From the NCBI GenBank assembly GCA_964430565.1, contig CAYSFD010000052.1, forward strand, positions 62,001 through 126,000: a DNA stretch of 64,000 nucleotides. Reading direction: 5' to 3'. The stretch comes from VBDM01 sp964430565. GTDB lineage: Bacteria > Pseudomonadota > Gammaproteobacteria > Burkholderiales > SG8-39. The stretch's first letter is position 1. The number at the start of each line of letters is the position of its first letter. Made by a program: the position numbers and the translations under genes. The notes beneath the pieces were generated by a model that searched no databases, was not told the DNA's origin, and saw only the letters and a program-made list of their open reading frames with translations. Positions 15,441 through 24,690 of this stretch are shown here, piece after piece.

Positions 15441-16529
15441 TCAACGTCCCTGGAGGGCTTCGGCAAGGGCTTCCGAGAGAGCGGCGAGACACTTGAGGTT
15501 CTCCTCCGGCGTTCCGATGGTAAGGCGCAGGCAGTACTCGAGCGACGCGACGCCGCCGTGCAGGTTTTTCACGAGCACGCCGCGGCGCAGCATCCCGTCG
15601 AAGACGCGCGGAGCGTCCGGAACGCGAATCAGGATGAAATTCGCGTCGCTCGGAAAAACGGTCACGCCGCGCAGCTGGCGCAGCTCGGCGGCAAGCCGCT
15701 CGCGCTCGGAGTTGATCTCCCGCGCCTGGGCGTCGAGCACTTCGTTATGCGCGAGCACGCGCTCCGCGACGACCTGAGTCAGCACGTTGACGTTGTAGGG
15801 GGCCCGCAGTTTGTCGAATTCCCGGATCCATTGCGGCCGCGCGACAGCGTATCCGAGCCGGATTCCGGCGAGCCCGAGCTTCGACAGAGTACGCATGACC
15901 ACGAGGTTCGGAAATTCCGCCAGCCGCGACATGAAGCTCCTGCGGGCGAAAGGATGGTAGGCCTCGTCGATCACTACCAGACCGGGCGCCGCGGCGACGA
16001 TCCGGCCTATCGCTTCCTCCGAAAACAGATTGCCCGTCGGATTGTTGGGATACGCGATGAACACCACCGCGGGCTGATGTTCTTCCAGCGCGCGCAACAT
16101 CGCCCCGGTATCGAGCGTGAAGTCGGCCTCGAGCGGAACTCCGACGTAGCGCAGACCCACGAACTGCGCGCACAGGCTGAACATGACGAAGCTGGGGCGG
16201 GGCGCGAGCACGACGGCCCCCGGTCGGGCCACGCTCTGGATGATGATGTGGATGATCTCATCCGACCCGTTTCCTAGAAGGACGTCGTACTCGGCCCCGA
16301 TCCCCATTACGCTCCGCAAGCGTTTCATCAGGGCCGGCGCCGCTGGATCGGGGTAGCGGTTGATCTCGGAATTTGCCACCGCCTCGCCGATCTCGCGCCG
16401 CAGCGCCTCCGGCAGCCGATACGGGTTCTCCATCGCGTCAAGCTTGACCAGGCCGCTGGCGGATGTGACGGCGTAGGCGCTCATCGCGCGGATATCTTCG
16501 CGAATGATCCTTTCCGGTCCGGCGCTCAC
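15441..16529 (-). CDS. hisC: Histidinol-phosphate aminotransferase
   Basis: 362-aa PLP-dependent aminotransferase, histidine step 7. The PLP lysine is in RTLSKLGLAGIRLGY; other family blocks are ENPYRLPE, NGSDEII, YPNNPTGN and VIDEAYHPF. The start is GTG, overlapping the hisD stop (GTGA). It lies 34 bases from hisB. Confidence 0.96.
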   Translation of the reverse strand: MSAGPERIIREDIRAMSAYAVTSASGLVKLDAMENPYRLPEALRREIGEAVANSEINRYPDPAAPALMKRLRSVMGIGAEYDVLLGNGSDEIIHIIIQSVARPGAVVLAPRPSFVMFSLCAQFVGLRYVGVPLEADFTLDTGAMLRALEEHQPAVVFIAYPNNPTGNLFSEEAIGRIVAAAPGLVVIDEAYHPFARRSFMSRLAEFPNLVVMRTLSKLGLAGIRLGYAVARPQWIREFDKLRAPYNVNVLTQVVAERVLAHNEVLDAQAREINSERERLAAELRQLRGVTVFPSDANFILIRVPDAPRVFDGMLRRGVLVKNLHGGVASLEYCLRLTIGTPEENLKCLAALSEALAEALQGR

Positions 16530-17845
16530 GGTCTGCCTTTGGGCGTTTTCCCCAATCTGAGCTCGGCCGACCGCGCATGCGCCTGAAATCCTTCGCCTTG
16601 CGCGAGCGTCACGGCGAGCCTGCCGAGTTTTTGCGCGCCTTTGCGCGAGACCGAGATGATGCTCGAGCGCTTCTGGAAATCGTACACGCCTAACGGCGAG
16701 GAAAAGCGCGCCGTGCGCGAAGTTGGCAGCACGTGATTCGGTCCGGCACAGTAATCACCCAAGGCTTCGGACGTGTAGCGGCCCAGAAAAATCGCACCGG
16801 CGTGGCGGATTTTCTTCAGCCACCTCTTCGGCTCCGCGACCGAAAGTTCAAGATGCTCCGGAGCAATGCGGTTGGCGATATCGCAAGCTTCTTCCAGGTC
16901 TTTCGAGCGAATGAGCGCGCCGCGTCGTCGAAGCGACTCGCCGATCACTTCCCGGCGCGACATCGTGCGCAGCAGCCGGTCGATGCTCATAGCTACGCGC
17001 TCGATGAACCCCGCATCGGGCGAGACGAGGATGGCCTGCGCCGACTCGTCGTGCTCGGCCTGCGAAAACAGGTCCATCGCGATCCAGTCCGCATCGGTCG
17101 AGCCGTCGCAGATGACGAGGATCTCCGAGGGGCCGGCGACCATGTCGATGCCGACCGTGCCGAACACGCGGCGCTTGGCCGCCGCCACGTAGGCGTTGCC
17201 CGGACCGACGATCTTGTCCACTTGCGCGATGGTCTGGGTCCCGTACGCCAGCGCCGCGATCGCCTGCGCACCGCCCACGGTGAACACGCGGTCTACGCCC
17301 GCGATCGCCGCCGCCGCGAGCACCAGCGGATTGCGCTCGCCGCGCGGCGTGGGCACAGTCATGATGAGCTCGCGAACCCCGGCGATCCTCGCCGGGATGG
17401 CGTTCATGAGCACGGACGAGGGATAGGCCGCTCTTCCGCCTGGCACGTACAATCCGACACGGTCGAGCGGCGTTACGCGCTGGCCGAGCGTCGTGCCGTC
17501 CGCTTCGGTAAATTGCCACGACTTCGCGAGTTGTCGTTTGTGGTACTTGCGGATACGCGCGGCGGCCTGCTCCAAGGCGTCGCGTTGCGTACGATCGAGT
17601 TCCTTGCGTGCCTGCTCAAGCGTTGCGCGCGACAGCTCGAGATCGGCCAGACGCGCCTTGCTCACACCGTCGTGTTTCGCGGTGTGCTCAAGCACCGCGG
17701 CATCGCCGCGGTTGCGTACGTCATCGCAAATCGCCGCGACATCGCGCTCGACATCCTTATCGAATGTCGCGTCAAACGCAGTCAGCGCCTTGAGTCGCGC
17801 GTCGAAATCGGCGTCCGTCGTCGAAAGACGAGCGATCTCAGGCAT
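16526..17845 (-). CDS. hisD: Histidinol dehydrogenase
   Basis: 439-aa zinc- and NAD-dependent enzyme for the last two oxidations to histidine. Family blocks AGPSEILV, QAEHDESAQ and HVLPTSRTARFSSPLGVYDF are all present. The start MPEIARLSTTDADF overlaps the last 8 bases of hisG; the longer open frame lies inside hisG and was rejected. Confidence 0.97.
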   Translation of the reverse strand: MPEIARLSTTDADFDARLKALTAFDATFDKDVERDVAAICDDVRNRGDAAVLEHTAKHDGVSKARLADLELSRATLEQARKELDRTQRDALEQAAARIRKYHKRQLAKSWQFTEADGTTLGQRVTPLDRVGLYVPGGRAAYPSSVLMNAIPARIAGVRELIMTVPTPRGERNPLVLAAAAIAGVDRVFTVGGAQAIAALAYGTQTIAQVDKIVGPGNAYVAAAKRRVFGTVGIDMVAGPSEILVICDGSTDADWIAMDLFSQAEHDESAQAILVSPDAGFIERVAMSIDRLLRTMSRREVIGESLRRRGALIRSKDLEEACDIANRIAPEHLELSVAEPKRWLKKIRHAGAIFLGRYTSEALGDYCAGPNHVLPTSRTARFSSPLGVYDFQKRSSIISVSRKGAQKLGRLAVTLAQGEGFQAHARSAELRLGKTPKGRP

Positions 17846-18482
17846 GCGTTCCCACGGCCTTCGCAAGCTTGTCGAGCAGCGGCTGGATCGCGTCGCGCTT
17901 GAGCTTGAGCGCCGCCTGGTTGACGATGAGGCGCGCGCTGATCGGCCCGATCTCCTCGACCACGCGCAGGCGGTTGGCGCGCAGCGTGCTGCCGCTGGAG
18001 ACCAGATCGACGATCGCGTCGGCAAGGCCCACCAGCGGCGCGAGTTCCATCGACCCGTAGAGCTTGATCAGATCGACGTGCACGCCCTTCGCGGCGAAGT
18101 GCTCGCGCGCGGTCTGCATGTATTTGGTGGCGACGCGCAGGCGCGCGCCTTGCCGCACGGCGAATGCATAGTCGAAGCCTTCGGAAACCGCCACCACCAT
18201 GCGGCACGATGCAATGCGCAGATCGAGGGGCTGGTACAGCCCCTCGCCACCGTGTTCGAGCAGCACGTCCTTGCCCGCGACCCCGAGTTCCGACGCGCCG
18301 TATTGAACGTAAGTGGGAACGTCGGCTGCGCGCACGATGATCAGCCGCAGGTCGCGCCGGTTGGTGCGCACAATGAGCTTGCGCGAGGTATCGGGATTGT
18401 CGAGCGCCCGAATGCCCGCTCGGGCGAGCAGCGGCAGCGTTTCGTCGAAAATCCGGCCCTTGGAGAGCGCGAGCGTAATCAC
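17838..18482 (-). CDS. hisG: ATP phosphoribosyltransferase, short form
   Basis: 214-aa first enzyme of histidine synthesis. It lacks the C-terminal ACT-like regulatory domain of the ~300-aa form; short HisG works with HisZ, which is not in this window. Start MITLALSKGRIFDETLPLL; the PRPP loop is DLVSSGSTLRANRL. First his gene, 36 bases after murA on the same strand, with no obvious attenuator leader between them. Confidence 0.97.
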   Translation of the reverse strand: MITLALSKGRIFDETLPLLARAGIRALDNPDTSRKLIVRTNRRDLRLIIVRAADVPTYVQYGASELGVAGKDVLLEHGGEGLYQPLDLRIASCRMVVAVSEGFDYAFAVRQGARLRVATKYMQTAREHFAAKGVHVDLIKLYGSMELAPLVGLADAIVDLVSSGSTLRANRLRVVEEIGPISARLIVNQAALKLKRDAIQPLLDKLAKAVGTHA

Positions 18483-18518
18483 GGCTTGGGTGCCTCGCGT
18501 GGAAAGGTCGATTTTACT

Positions 18519-19772
18519 TCAGTGAACCCGCTTGATGCGCGCGCCGAGCTGCGCGAGCTTCTCCTCGATGCACTCGTAGCCGCGGTCCAGGTGATAGATG
18601 CGATCGACGGTGGTCTCGCCTTCGGCAACCAAACCCGCGATGACCAGGCTCGCCGAGGCGCGCAGGTCGGTCGCCATGACCGTCGCGCCCTGCAGCTTGG
18701 CGACGCCGCGCACGGTGGCTGTGTTCCCCGAGATATCGATGTCGGCGCCGAGCCGCTGCATTTCCAAAGCGTGCATGAATCGGTTCTCGAAAACCGTTTC
18801 GGTGATCGTCGCGGTGCCCTCGGCGATCGCGTTGAGCGCCATCAGCTGCGCCTGCATGTCGGTGGGAAACGCCGGGTAGGGGGCGGTTCTCACATTGATG
18901 CTCTTCGGCCGTCCCCGCATGGCGAGCGAGATCGTTCCGTTCCCCGTGTGCAGCTCGGCGCCCGACTCGCGCAGTTTTTCGAGCACGGCTTCAAGGATGC
19001 CGGAGTCGGTGCCTTGCAGGGTGATTCGGCCGCCGGTCGCAGCGGCGGCGACGAGAAAAGTGCCGGTCTCGATGCGATCGGGCATGATGCGATGCGTCGC
19101 GCCGCGCAGCTCGCTCACCCCCTCGATCCTGATCACATCGGTACCCGCGCCGCTAATCCGCGCCCCCATCGCGAGGAGGCATTGAGCGAGATCCACGACT
19201 TCAGGCTCTCGTGCGGCGTTTTCGAGCACGGTCGTCCCTCGAGCGAGGCAGGCCGCCATCATGAGATTTTCCGTGCCGGTGACGGTTACAAGATCCATGA
19301 CGATGCGCGCCCCCTTCAGCCGCTTCGCCCGCGCCGCGATGTAGCCTTGTTCGACCGAGATTTCGGCGCCCAGGGCTTCGAGCCCCTTGATATGCAGGTC
19401 CACCGGGCGAAGGCCGATGGCGCAACCTCCGGGGAGTGAAACGCGAGCTTCTCCGGAGCGCGCCACCAGGGGTCCGAGGACCAGGATCGAAGCGCGCATG
19501 GTCTTCACGAGGTCGTAGGGAGCGAGTGGGTCGGAAAGACGCTCCGCCCTGAGCGAAAGGCCGAGCCGGTCGTCGAGCGATACTTCCACGCCCATCTGCG
19601 CGAGCAGCCGCACCATGGTGCTCACGTCCCTCAGGTGCGGCGCGTTGGAGAGCGTGAGCGGCTCGCGCGTGAGCAGCGCTGCGCACATGAGCGGCAGCGC
19701 CGCATTCTTCGCTCCGGAGACGCGGATTTCGCCTGAAAGCGGTACGCCTCCGGCAATGATGAGCCTATCCAC
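18519..19772 (-). CDS. murA: UDP-N-acetylglucosamine 1-carboxyvinyltransferase
   Basis: 417-aa cytosolic enzyme committing UDP-GlcNAc to peptidoglycan synthesis. The PEP-reactive, fosfomycin-sensitive Cys117 is in PGGCAIGLRPVDLH, so this is the normal Cys form. The start is GTG at 19772 (DRLIIAGGVPLSGEIRVSGAKNA), overlapping the bolA-like gene by 8 bases. The bolA-murA-his order is conserved in Betaproteobacteria. Confidence 0.97.
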   Translation of the reverse strand: MDRLIIAGGVPLSGEIRVSGAKNAALPLMCAALLTREPLTLSNAPHLRDVSTMVRLLAQMGVEVSLDDRLGLSLRAERLSDPLAPYDLVKTMRASILVLGPLVARSGEARVSLPGGCAIGLRPVDLHIKGLEALGAEISVEQGYIAARAKRLKGARIVMDLVTVTGTENLMMAACLARGTTVLENAAREPEVVDLAQCLLAMGARISGAGTDVIRIEGVSELRGATHRIMPDRIETGTFLVAAAATGGRITLQGTDSGILEAVLEKLRESGAELHTGNGTISLAMRGRPKSINVRTAPYPAFPTDMQAQLMALNAIAEGTATITETVFENRFMHALEMQRLGADIDISGNTATVRGVAKLQGATVMATDLRASASLVIAGLVAEGETTVDRIYHLDRGYECIEEKLAQLGARIKRVH

Positions 19773-20001
19773 CGGCCGCTTCTTCGGGGGTGAGCGTGCG
19801 CATCGACAGCGCGTGGATTTCCCCGCGCATGCGCTCGCCGAGCGCCGCATAGACGAGCTGGTGACGTTGCACCCGGCTCTTGCCGCGGAACGCTTCACTC
19901 ACGATGAGCGCCTCGAAATGCTCCCCGTCGCCCAGGACGCGCACCTGGCTGCATTGCATCCCTTTTTCGATGTAGTCTTGAACCTGCTCGGGCGTAATCA
20001 T
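19765..20001 (-). CDS. BolA/IbaG-family protein
   Basis: 78-aa BolA-fold protein; the family pairs with monothiol glutaredoxins in iron-sulfur homeostasis and acid stress. It starts MITPEQVQDYIEKGMQC; the segment GDGEHFEALIVSEAF and RVQRHQLVYAALGERM are typical, with the conserved His in the RxxxH region. Position directly before murA suggests the IbaG (YrbA) branch. Confidence 0.93.
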   Translation of the reverse strand: MITPEQVQDYIEKGMQCSQVRVLGDGEHFEALIVSEAFRGKSRVQRHQLVYAALGERMRGEIHALSMRTLTPEEAAGG

Positions 20002-20019
20002 GTCAAATCCTCAATTTTG

Positions 20020-20775
20020 TCAGTGTCTCAATTTGTAGCCGCTTTTGAGCAGCGCAAGCGTCAATCCCGAAACCAGCCCCAGGAAAACCGCCACGACCGC
20101 AAAGCTCCAAAGCGGGTCGACGTCGGAGACGCCGAAAAAGCCGTAACGAAATCCGTCAATCATGTAGAAAAACGGGTTGAAATGCGAGAGCCCCTGCCAG
20201 AAATCGGGCAGCGAGTGGATCGAGTAGAAGACTCCCGAGAGAAAAGTCAGAGGCATGATGAGGAAGTTCTGGAAGACCGCCACCTGATCGATTTTCTCCG
20301 CCCAGATGCCCGCGACCATTCCGAGCGCGCCCAGCACGGCGCTTCCGGCGACGGCGAACGCGACGACCCAAAGCGGGTAGCGAAAGCTCATGTCCACAAA
20401 AGGCAGCGTCACCAGCAGCACCGAGATTCCCACTACCATCCCCCGCACCACCGCTGCGAGCACGTATGCGGCGAAAAACTCCAGGTACGAAAGCGGCGGC
20501 AGCAGCACGAAGATGATGTTACCGGTGATCTTGGATTGAATGATCGACGAAGAGCTGTTGGCAAAAGCGTTCTGCAGCACCGACATCATCACGAGGCCCG
20601 GCACCAGGAACGCCGCGTACGGAACGGCGTCATACATCCGTACCCGGTCTCCCATGACATGACTCAGGATGAAGAGAAATAGCGCCGCGGTGAGCACCGG
20701 CGCACCGATAGTCTGGGTGCTGACCTTCCAGAACCGCAGCACTTCCTTGTACAGCAGCGTCGGCAATCCGCTCAT
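20020..20775 (-). CDS. ABC-2 type transporter permease (YadH-like)
   Basis: 251-aa membrane protein with about six hydrophobic segments and the ABC-2 block FNPFFYMIDGFRYGFFG near the C-terminus. It overlaps the preceding ATPase by 4 bases, so the pair forms one exporter. The substrate is unknown; the location between mla and murA genes suggests envelope function but does not prove it. Confidence 0.92.
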   Translation of the reverse strand: MSGLPTLLYKEVLRFWKVSTQTIGAPVLTAALFLFILSHVMGDRVRMYDAVPYAAFLVPGLVMMSVLQNAFANSSSSIIQSKITGNIIFVLLPPLSYLEFFAAYVLAAVVRGMVVGISVLLVTLPFVDMSFRYPLWVVAFAVAGSAVLGALGMVAGIWAEKIDQVAVFQNFLIMPLTFLSGVFYSIHSLPDFWQGLSHFNPFFYMIDGFRYGFFGVSDVDPLWSFAVVAVFLGLVSGLTLALLKSGYKLRH

Positions 20776-21668
20776 GACCGCCGCATCACATCGACGAACA
20801 CGTCTTCGAGATCGGGCTGCATCAGCTCCATTTCCTCGATGCGGCAGCCCGCCCTGCGGATGGTCGCGAGCGTCGGCTCGACGTCGTCGTAGTCCTTCAA
20901 GCGCAGAACGTGGGCCCCTGCGGCGCCGCCGTGCTCGAGCGAGCGCAGCTCCCCCGGAAGCTCTCCGTCAAGCCGCAACCGCAGGAACAGGTGATGGACG
21001 CGCTTGAGCAGATTGGGAGTGGTATCGAGCGCCACGACTCGCCCCTGTTTGAGCATCGCGATACGCCCGCACAGCGCCTCGGCCTCCTCGAGATAGTGCG
21101 TCGTGAGCACGATGGTGTGGCCCTCCCGGTTGAGTCGTCGAATGAATTTCCACAGCGCCTGGCGAAGTTCGACATCGACGCCGGCGGTCGGTTCATCGAG
21201 CACGATCACGGAGGGCTTGTGCACCAGGGCTTGCGCGACGAGCACCCGCCGCTTCATCCCGCCCGAAAGGGCGCGCATATTGACGTCGGCCTTTGTAACG
21301 AGATCGAGGTGCTGCATTACCTCTTCGATCCAGGCACGGTTGTCGCGGATGCCGAAATAACCCGACTGGATGCGCAGGGTCTCGCGCACGCTGAAGAACG
21401 GATCGAACACCAGCTCCTGAGGCACTACCCCGAGCGACCGGCGCGCCGCGCGGTAGTCTGCGCGCACGTCGTGGCCCATCACCCGCGCGGAACCCCGGTC
21501 GGCGCGCACCAGACCCGCAAGAATGCTGATCAGCGTGGTCTTGCCGGCCCCGTTCGGCCCCAGCAAGCCGAAGAACTCTCCCTGCCGGATATCGAGATCG
21601 ATTCCGGAGAGCGCCTGCACCTCGCCGAAATGTTTGTGGACATCGCGGAGTTCGATCGCCGCGCTCAC
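20772..21668 (-). CDS. ABC transporter ATP-binding protein (YadG-like)
   Basis: 298-aa ATPase partner of the YadH-like permease. Walker A GPNGAGKTT, signature LSGGMKRRVLVAQAL, Walker B VIVLDEPTAGVD and the switch His in LTTHYLEEAE are all intact. The C-terminal 80 residues form a DUF4162-like tail. A 95-base gap separates it from mlaB. Confidence 0.94.
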   Translation of the reverse strand: MSAAIELRDVHKHFGEVQALSGIDLDIRQGEFFGLLGPNGAGKTTLISILAGLVRADRGSARVMGHDVRADYRAARRSLGVVPQELVFDPFFSVRETLRIQSGYFGIRDNRAWIEEVMQHLDLVTKADVNMRALSGGMKRRVLVAQALVHKPSVIVLDEPTAGVDVELRQALWKFIRRLNREGHTIVLTTHYLEEAEALCGRIAMLKQGRVVALDTTPNLLKRVHHLFLRLRLDGELPGELRSLEHGGAAGAHVLRLKDYDDVEPTLATIRRAGCRIEEMELMQPDLEDVFVDVMRRS

Positions 21669-21763
21669 TGGGTCATGCTCTCATGAGCTGCGAGAAGATC
21701 AGAGTCGCACGGACGGCCATCCTTCGATCTGACACGACCCGTGATCCGCGTCAACCGGTGCTT

Positions 21764-22048
21764 CTAGGCGGCCGACTGGAGAAGGTCCGAGACCCCGTAC
21801 AGCTTGGCGAGATTCTGCATGGCGGCCGGCAGGTTGGCGAGGCGCACCGCGGTCTTGCTCTCCTCGGCATGGCGCAGCCATTCAAGCGCGAGGGCCACCG
21901 CGGCGGAATCCACTTCGGTGACTTCGCGGAAATCGACCACGCGCGCGCCCTGCCGCAGGTGCTCTTCCACCGCGCCGAGCATCGCGGCAACGGTATTCAG
22001 AGTGACCGCGCCTTCAAGGATAAGAGAATCGTTTTCGCGCCGGATCAC
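21764..22048 (-). CDS. mlaB: STAS-domain phospholipid transport protein MlaB
   Basis: 94-aa cytosolic STAS protein that stabilises the MlaFEDB complex. A GTG start at 22048 overlaps the mlaC stop (GTGA). The STAS core reads GAVTLNTVAAML, VVDFREVTEVDSAAVALALEWL with the conserved serine after the aspartate. Last of the mla genes. Confidence 0.88.
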   Translation of the reverse strand: MIRRENDSLILEGAVTLNTVAAMLGAVEEHLRQGARVVDFREVTEVDSAAVALALEWLRHAEESKTAVRLANLPAAMQNLAKLYGVSDLLQSAA

Positions 22049-22671
22049 AACTTGTCCGACTTGGCGCGCTCGCCCTGGCGGTTTTTTGCGGCGAGCGATT
22101 TGATCAGGCCGTCCACACCGCGATCCTTGACTTCGCTCGCGAAGGTATCGCGGTAGGTCGTGACCAGGCTCACGCCGCCGACCTTGACGTCGTAGACTTT
22201 CCACCCGTTGGGAGTCTTTTCCATCTCGTAGTCGATGGAAACCGGCTGCGTTGAACCCACTTGCTTTACTTCGGATTTCACCGTGACCTCGGTGTCCTCG
22301 GGCTTGGCGCGCAGGGGCTTGTAGTCGATTTTCTGGTCGCGGTAACTGGTGATCGCGGTCGAATAGGTGCGAACGAGCAGCGTCTTGAACTGGCCGGTGA
22401 GCTCCTCTTGCTGCTCGGGCGAGGCGGACCGCCAGTTGCGCGCCATGGCGATGCGGGTCATTCGGGTGAAGTTGAAATGCGGCACGACCTTGGTCTCGAT
22501 CAAGCCCGCGACCTTCTTCGGGTCGCCCGCCTGAATGTCCTTATCCTGCTTGAGGACCGCGACGAACTCCTCGGTGATGGTTTTCACCAGAGCGTCGGGC
22601 GCGAGTTCCTGCGCCTGCGCAATCGGAATGAAAAGGGCGGCAACAAAAAAACGAAAGAGCTTCATGGTCAT
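22045..22671 (-). CDS. mlaC: Periplasmic phospholipid shuttle MlaC
   Basis: 208-aa secreted protein (signal peptide KLFRFFVAALFIPIAQAQ) carrying phospholipids between the outer-membrane MlaA complex and inner-membrane MlaFEDB. The conserved blocks FNFTRMTRIAMARNWR and NGWKVYDVKVGGVSLVTTYRD identify the family. The start may be this ATG or the one two codons on, which has a better-spaced GGA. Confidence 0.95.
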   Translation of the reverse strand: MTMKLFRFFVAALFIPIAQAQELAPDALVKTITEEFVAVLKQDKDIQAGDPKKVAGLIETKVVPHFNFTRMTRIAMARNWRSASPEQQEELTGQFKTLLVRTYSTAITSYRDQKIDYKPLRAKPEDTEVTVKSEVKQVGSTQPVSIDYEMEKTPNGWKVYDVKVGGVSLVTTYRDTFASEVKDRGVDGLIKSLAAKNRQGERAKSDKL

Positions 22672-22683
22672 CCAGGGCGTATT

Positions 22684-23400
22684 CTAACGCGAGTCGTCGT
22701 CCGATTCCTCTTTCTCCCGCGGCGGATCGCCGTCGTAGATGAGGTTGCGGCGGCGCTGCAGCCAGGCCTCGCGCACGAACCCGTATTTGTCGAGCGCCGC
22801 CGCCTCGAGAACGCTGGTGGCGTCCAGCAACTCCGCCCTCCTGCCTACATAGCGAACTACAACCGTGGTGTTGCGCGCGGGAACATCGCCAATTCGCCAC
22901 ACCGGATCGGCCTGGGTATCAACCAGGAACGCGAGTCCGTCGCGCACCGTGGAAGGGCCCAGGATCGGCAGAACCAGGTAGGCGCCGCTGCCCACGCCCC
23001 ACCAGGCGAGCGTCTGCCCGAAATCTTCGTTGTTTTTCGGCAGTCCCGCCTCCGATGCCAAGTCGAAAATACCGGCGATACCAAACGTCGAGTTGAGCAG
23101 AAGACGTCCGAAATCCTCGAGCCCCCGCTGAAACTTCCCCTGCAGCACGTCGTTTACCGAGATCCAGACATCTTCGAGGTTCGAAAAGAAGTTGGAAACG
23201 CCGGTAAGGACTATTCCCGGCAGAACGGCGCGGTAAGCTTTCGCCACCGGCTTCATCACCGCATCGTCCAGGGTATCGTTAAAGCTGAACATCGCCCTGT
23301 TGAACGGCTCGAGGGGGTCGGCCGGGTTGCCTCCCGAAGTGGCGCAACCGGAGAGCGTTCCCGCCAGAAGCAGTACACACAGCCTTTTAGCCTTCGCCAC
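22684..23400 (-). CDS. mlaA: Outer-membrane lipoprotein MlaA (VacJ)
   Basis: 238-aa lipoprotein removing misplaced phospholipids from the outer leaflet. Lipobox LSGC with lipidated Cys19; family blocks DPLEPFNRAMFSFND and FGRLLLNSTFGIAGIFD. In many gammaproteobacteria mlaA is unlinked; here it sits inside the mla operon between mlaD and mlaC, as in other Betaproteobacteria. The acidic/serine-rich tail is variable. Confidence 0.96.
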   Translation of the reverse strand: MAKAKRLCVLLLAGTLSGCATSGGNPADPLEPFNRAMFSFNDTLDDAVMKPVAKAYRAVLPGIVLTGVSNFFSNLEDVWISVNDVLQGKFQRGLEDFGRLLLNSTFGIAGIFDLASEAGLPKNNEDFGQTLAWWGVGSGAYLVLPILGPSTVRDGLAFLVDTQADPVWRIGDVPARNTTVVVRYVGRRAELLDATSVLEAAALDKYGFVREAWLQRRRNLIYDGDPPREKEESDDDSR

Positions 23401-23417
23401 GCGATTCGGCTTTCAAT

Positions 23418-23891
23418 CTATTTCTTGCCGTCCCCTTCGGCGGCCTTGCTGTACAGGAACTGACCGATGAGATTTTCCAGCACGATCGCGGACTGAGTGA
23501 GTTTCAACGTATCGTCGTTCTTCAGGTTGACCGAATCGCCTCCCGCCGAGAGGCCGATGTACTGATCGCCGAGCAGGCCCGAGGTCAGGATCTTGGCCGA
23601 GCTGTCCTTGGGAAACGGGTAGCGTTTGTCGATATCCATCGCCACCACCGCCTCGAAGCTCTGGCTGTCGAAACGGATCTCAGCGACGCGGCCGACGACC
23701 ACGCCGGCGCTTTTCACCGCCGCGCGGACTTTCAGCCCGCCGATATTGTCGAAACTGGCTTTGATCCGGATCGAATCGGCCGCCGAAAACGAAGCGAGAT
23801 TCGCCACCTTGAGCGACAGGAACAGCATCGCCCCGATGCCGATCACCGCGAAGATTCCCACCCACAAGTCCAGCTCTTTGCGCGTCATCAT
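23418..23891 (-). CDS. mlaD: MCE-domain phospholipid transporter subunit MlaD
   Basis: 157-aa protein with one N-terminal membrane helix (LWVGIFAVIGIGAMLFLSLKVA) and a single MCE domain forming the periplasmic hexameric ring. The LTSGLLGDQYIGLSAGG block is typical. It lies 4 bases from mlaE and 17 bases before mlaA. Confidence 0.95.
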   Translation of the reverse strand: MMTRKELDLWVGIFAVIGIGAMLFLSLKVANLASFSAADSIRIKASFDNIGGLKVRAAVKSAGVVVGRVAEIRFDSQSFEAVVAMDIDKRYPFPKDSSAKILTSGLLGDQYIGLSAGGDSVNLKNDDTLKLTQSAIVLENLIGQFLYSKAAEGDGKK

Positions 23892-23895
23892 GATT

Positions 23896-24690
23896 TCATT
23901 GTCCTCTGAACATCAGTGCGGTCAGCACGAAGTCTAGCGCCAGGATTGCAAGCGATGAAGTGACCACCGTGCGCGTGGTTGCGCCCGACACGCCTTCGGC
24001 CGTCGGCGGCGCGTCGTAGCCTTCGTATACGGCGATCCAGCTCACCGCGATGCCGAAGACGACACTCTTGATCACCCCGTTCAGGATGTCCTCCCGAAAG
24101 TCCACCGCCGCCTGCATCTGCGACCAGAACGAGCCCTCGTCGACACCGATCAACTGCACCCCGACGAGGTAGCCGCCGAAGACCCCCATCGCGGAAAAGA
24201 GCGCCGCAAGCAAGGGCATGGAAATCACGCCGGCCCAGAAGCGCGGCGCGACCACCCGGGCGATAGGATCGACCGCCATCATCTCCATCGCCGAAAGCTG
24301 CTCGGTCGCCTTCATCAATCCGATCTCCGCGGTGATCGCGCTCCCGGCGCGGCTTGCAAAGAGCAATCCCGCCACCACCGGCCCGAGCTCGCGCACCAGA
24401 GACAGGCTCACGAGCACTCCGAGCGCTTCGGAGGAGCCGTAGCGCACCAGCGTGTCGTAGCCTTGCAGACCCAGGACCATGCCGACAAACAGTCCCGACA
24501 CGAGAATGATGATGAGCGACAGCACTCCCGTGAAGTAGATCTCGCGAATCGTAAGATGGAAGCGCCGGAAGCTCGGCCCCGACTCCCTCAACGTGAGCCA
24601 CAGGAAGCGGCAGGCGAACCCCAGACGCCAGATCCAGTTGTTGACGATACGCGCGCCCAGCGCGCGCAGCAGCTCGACGATGCGCGTCAT
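23896..24690 (-). CDS. mlaE: Phospholipid ABC transporter permease MlaE
   Basis: 264-aa inner-membrane permease. The conserved blocks LGPVVAGLLFASRAGSAITAEIG and the RVVAPRFWAGVISMPLLAALF region define the MlaE family. It overlaps mlaF by 4 bases. Confidence 0.96.
   Translation of the reverse strand: MTRIVELLRALGARIVNNWIWRLGFACRFLWLTLRESGPSFRRFHLTIREIYFTGVLSLIIILVSGLFVGMVLGLQGYDTLVRYGSSEALGVLVSLSLVRELGPVVAGLLFASRAGSAITAEIGLMKATEQLSAMEMMAVDPIARVVAPRFWAGVISMPLLAALFSAMGVFGGYLVGVQLIGVDEGSFWSQMQAAVDFREDILNGVIKSVVFGIAVSWIAVYEGYDAPPTAEGVSGATTRTVVTSSLAILALDFVLTALMFRGQ

Noticed and set aside
17493..19439. 648-aa open frame on the plus strand across hisD, hisG and murA
   Set aside because: Crosses three well-supported genes on the other strand; composition is that of a shadow frame.
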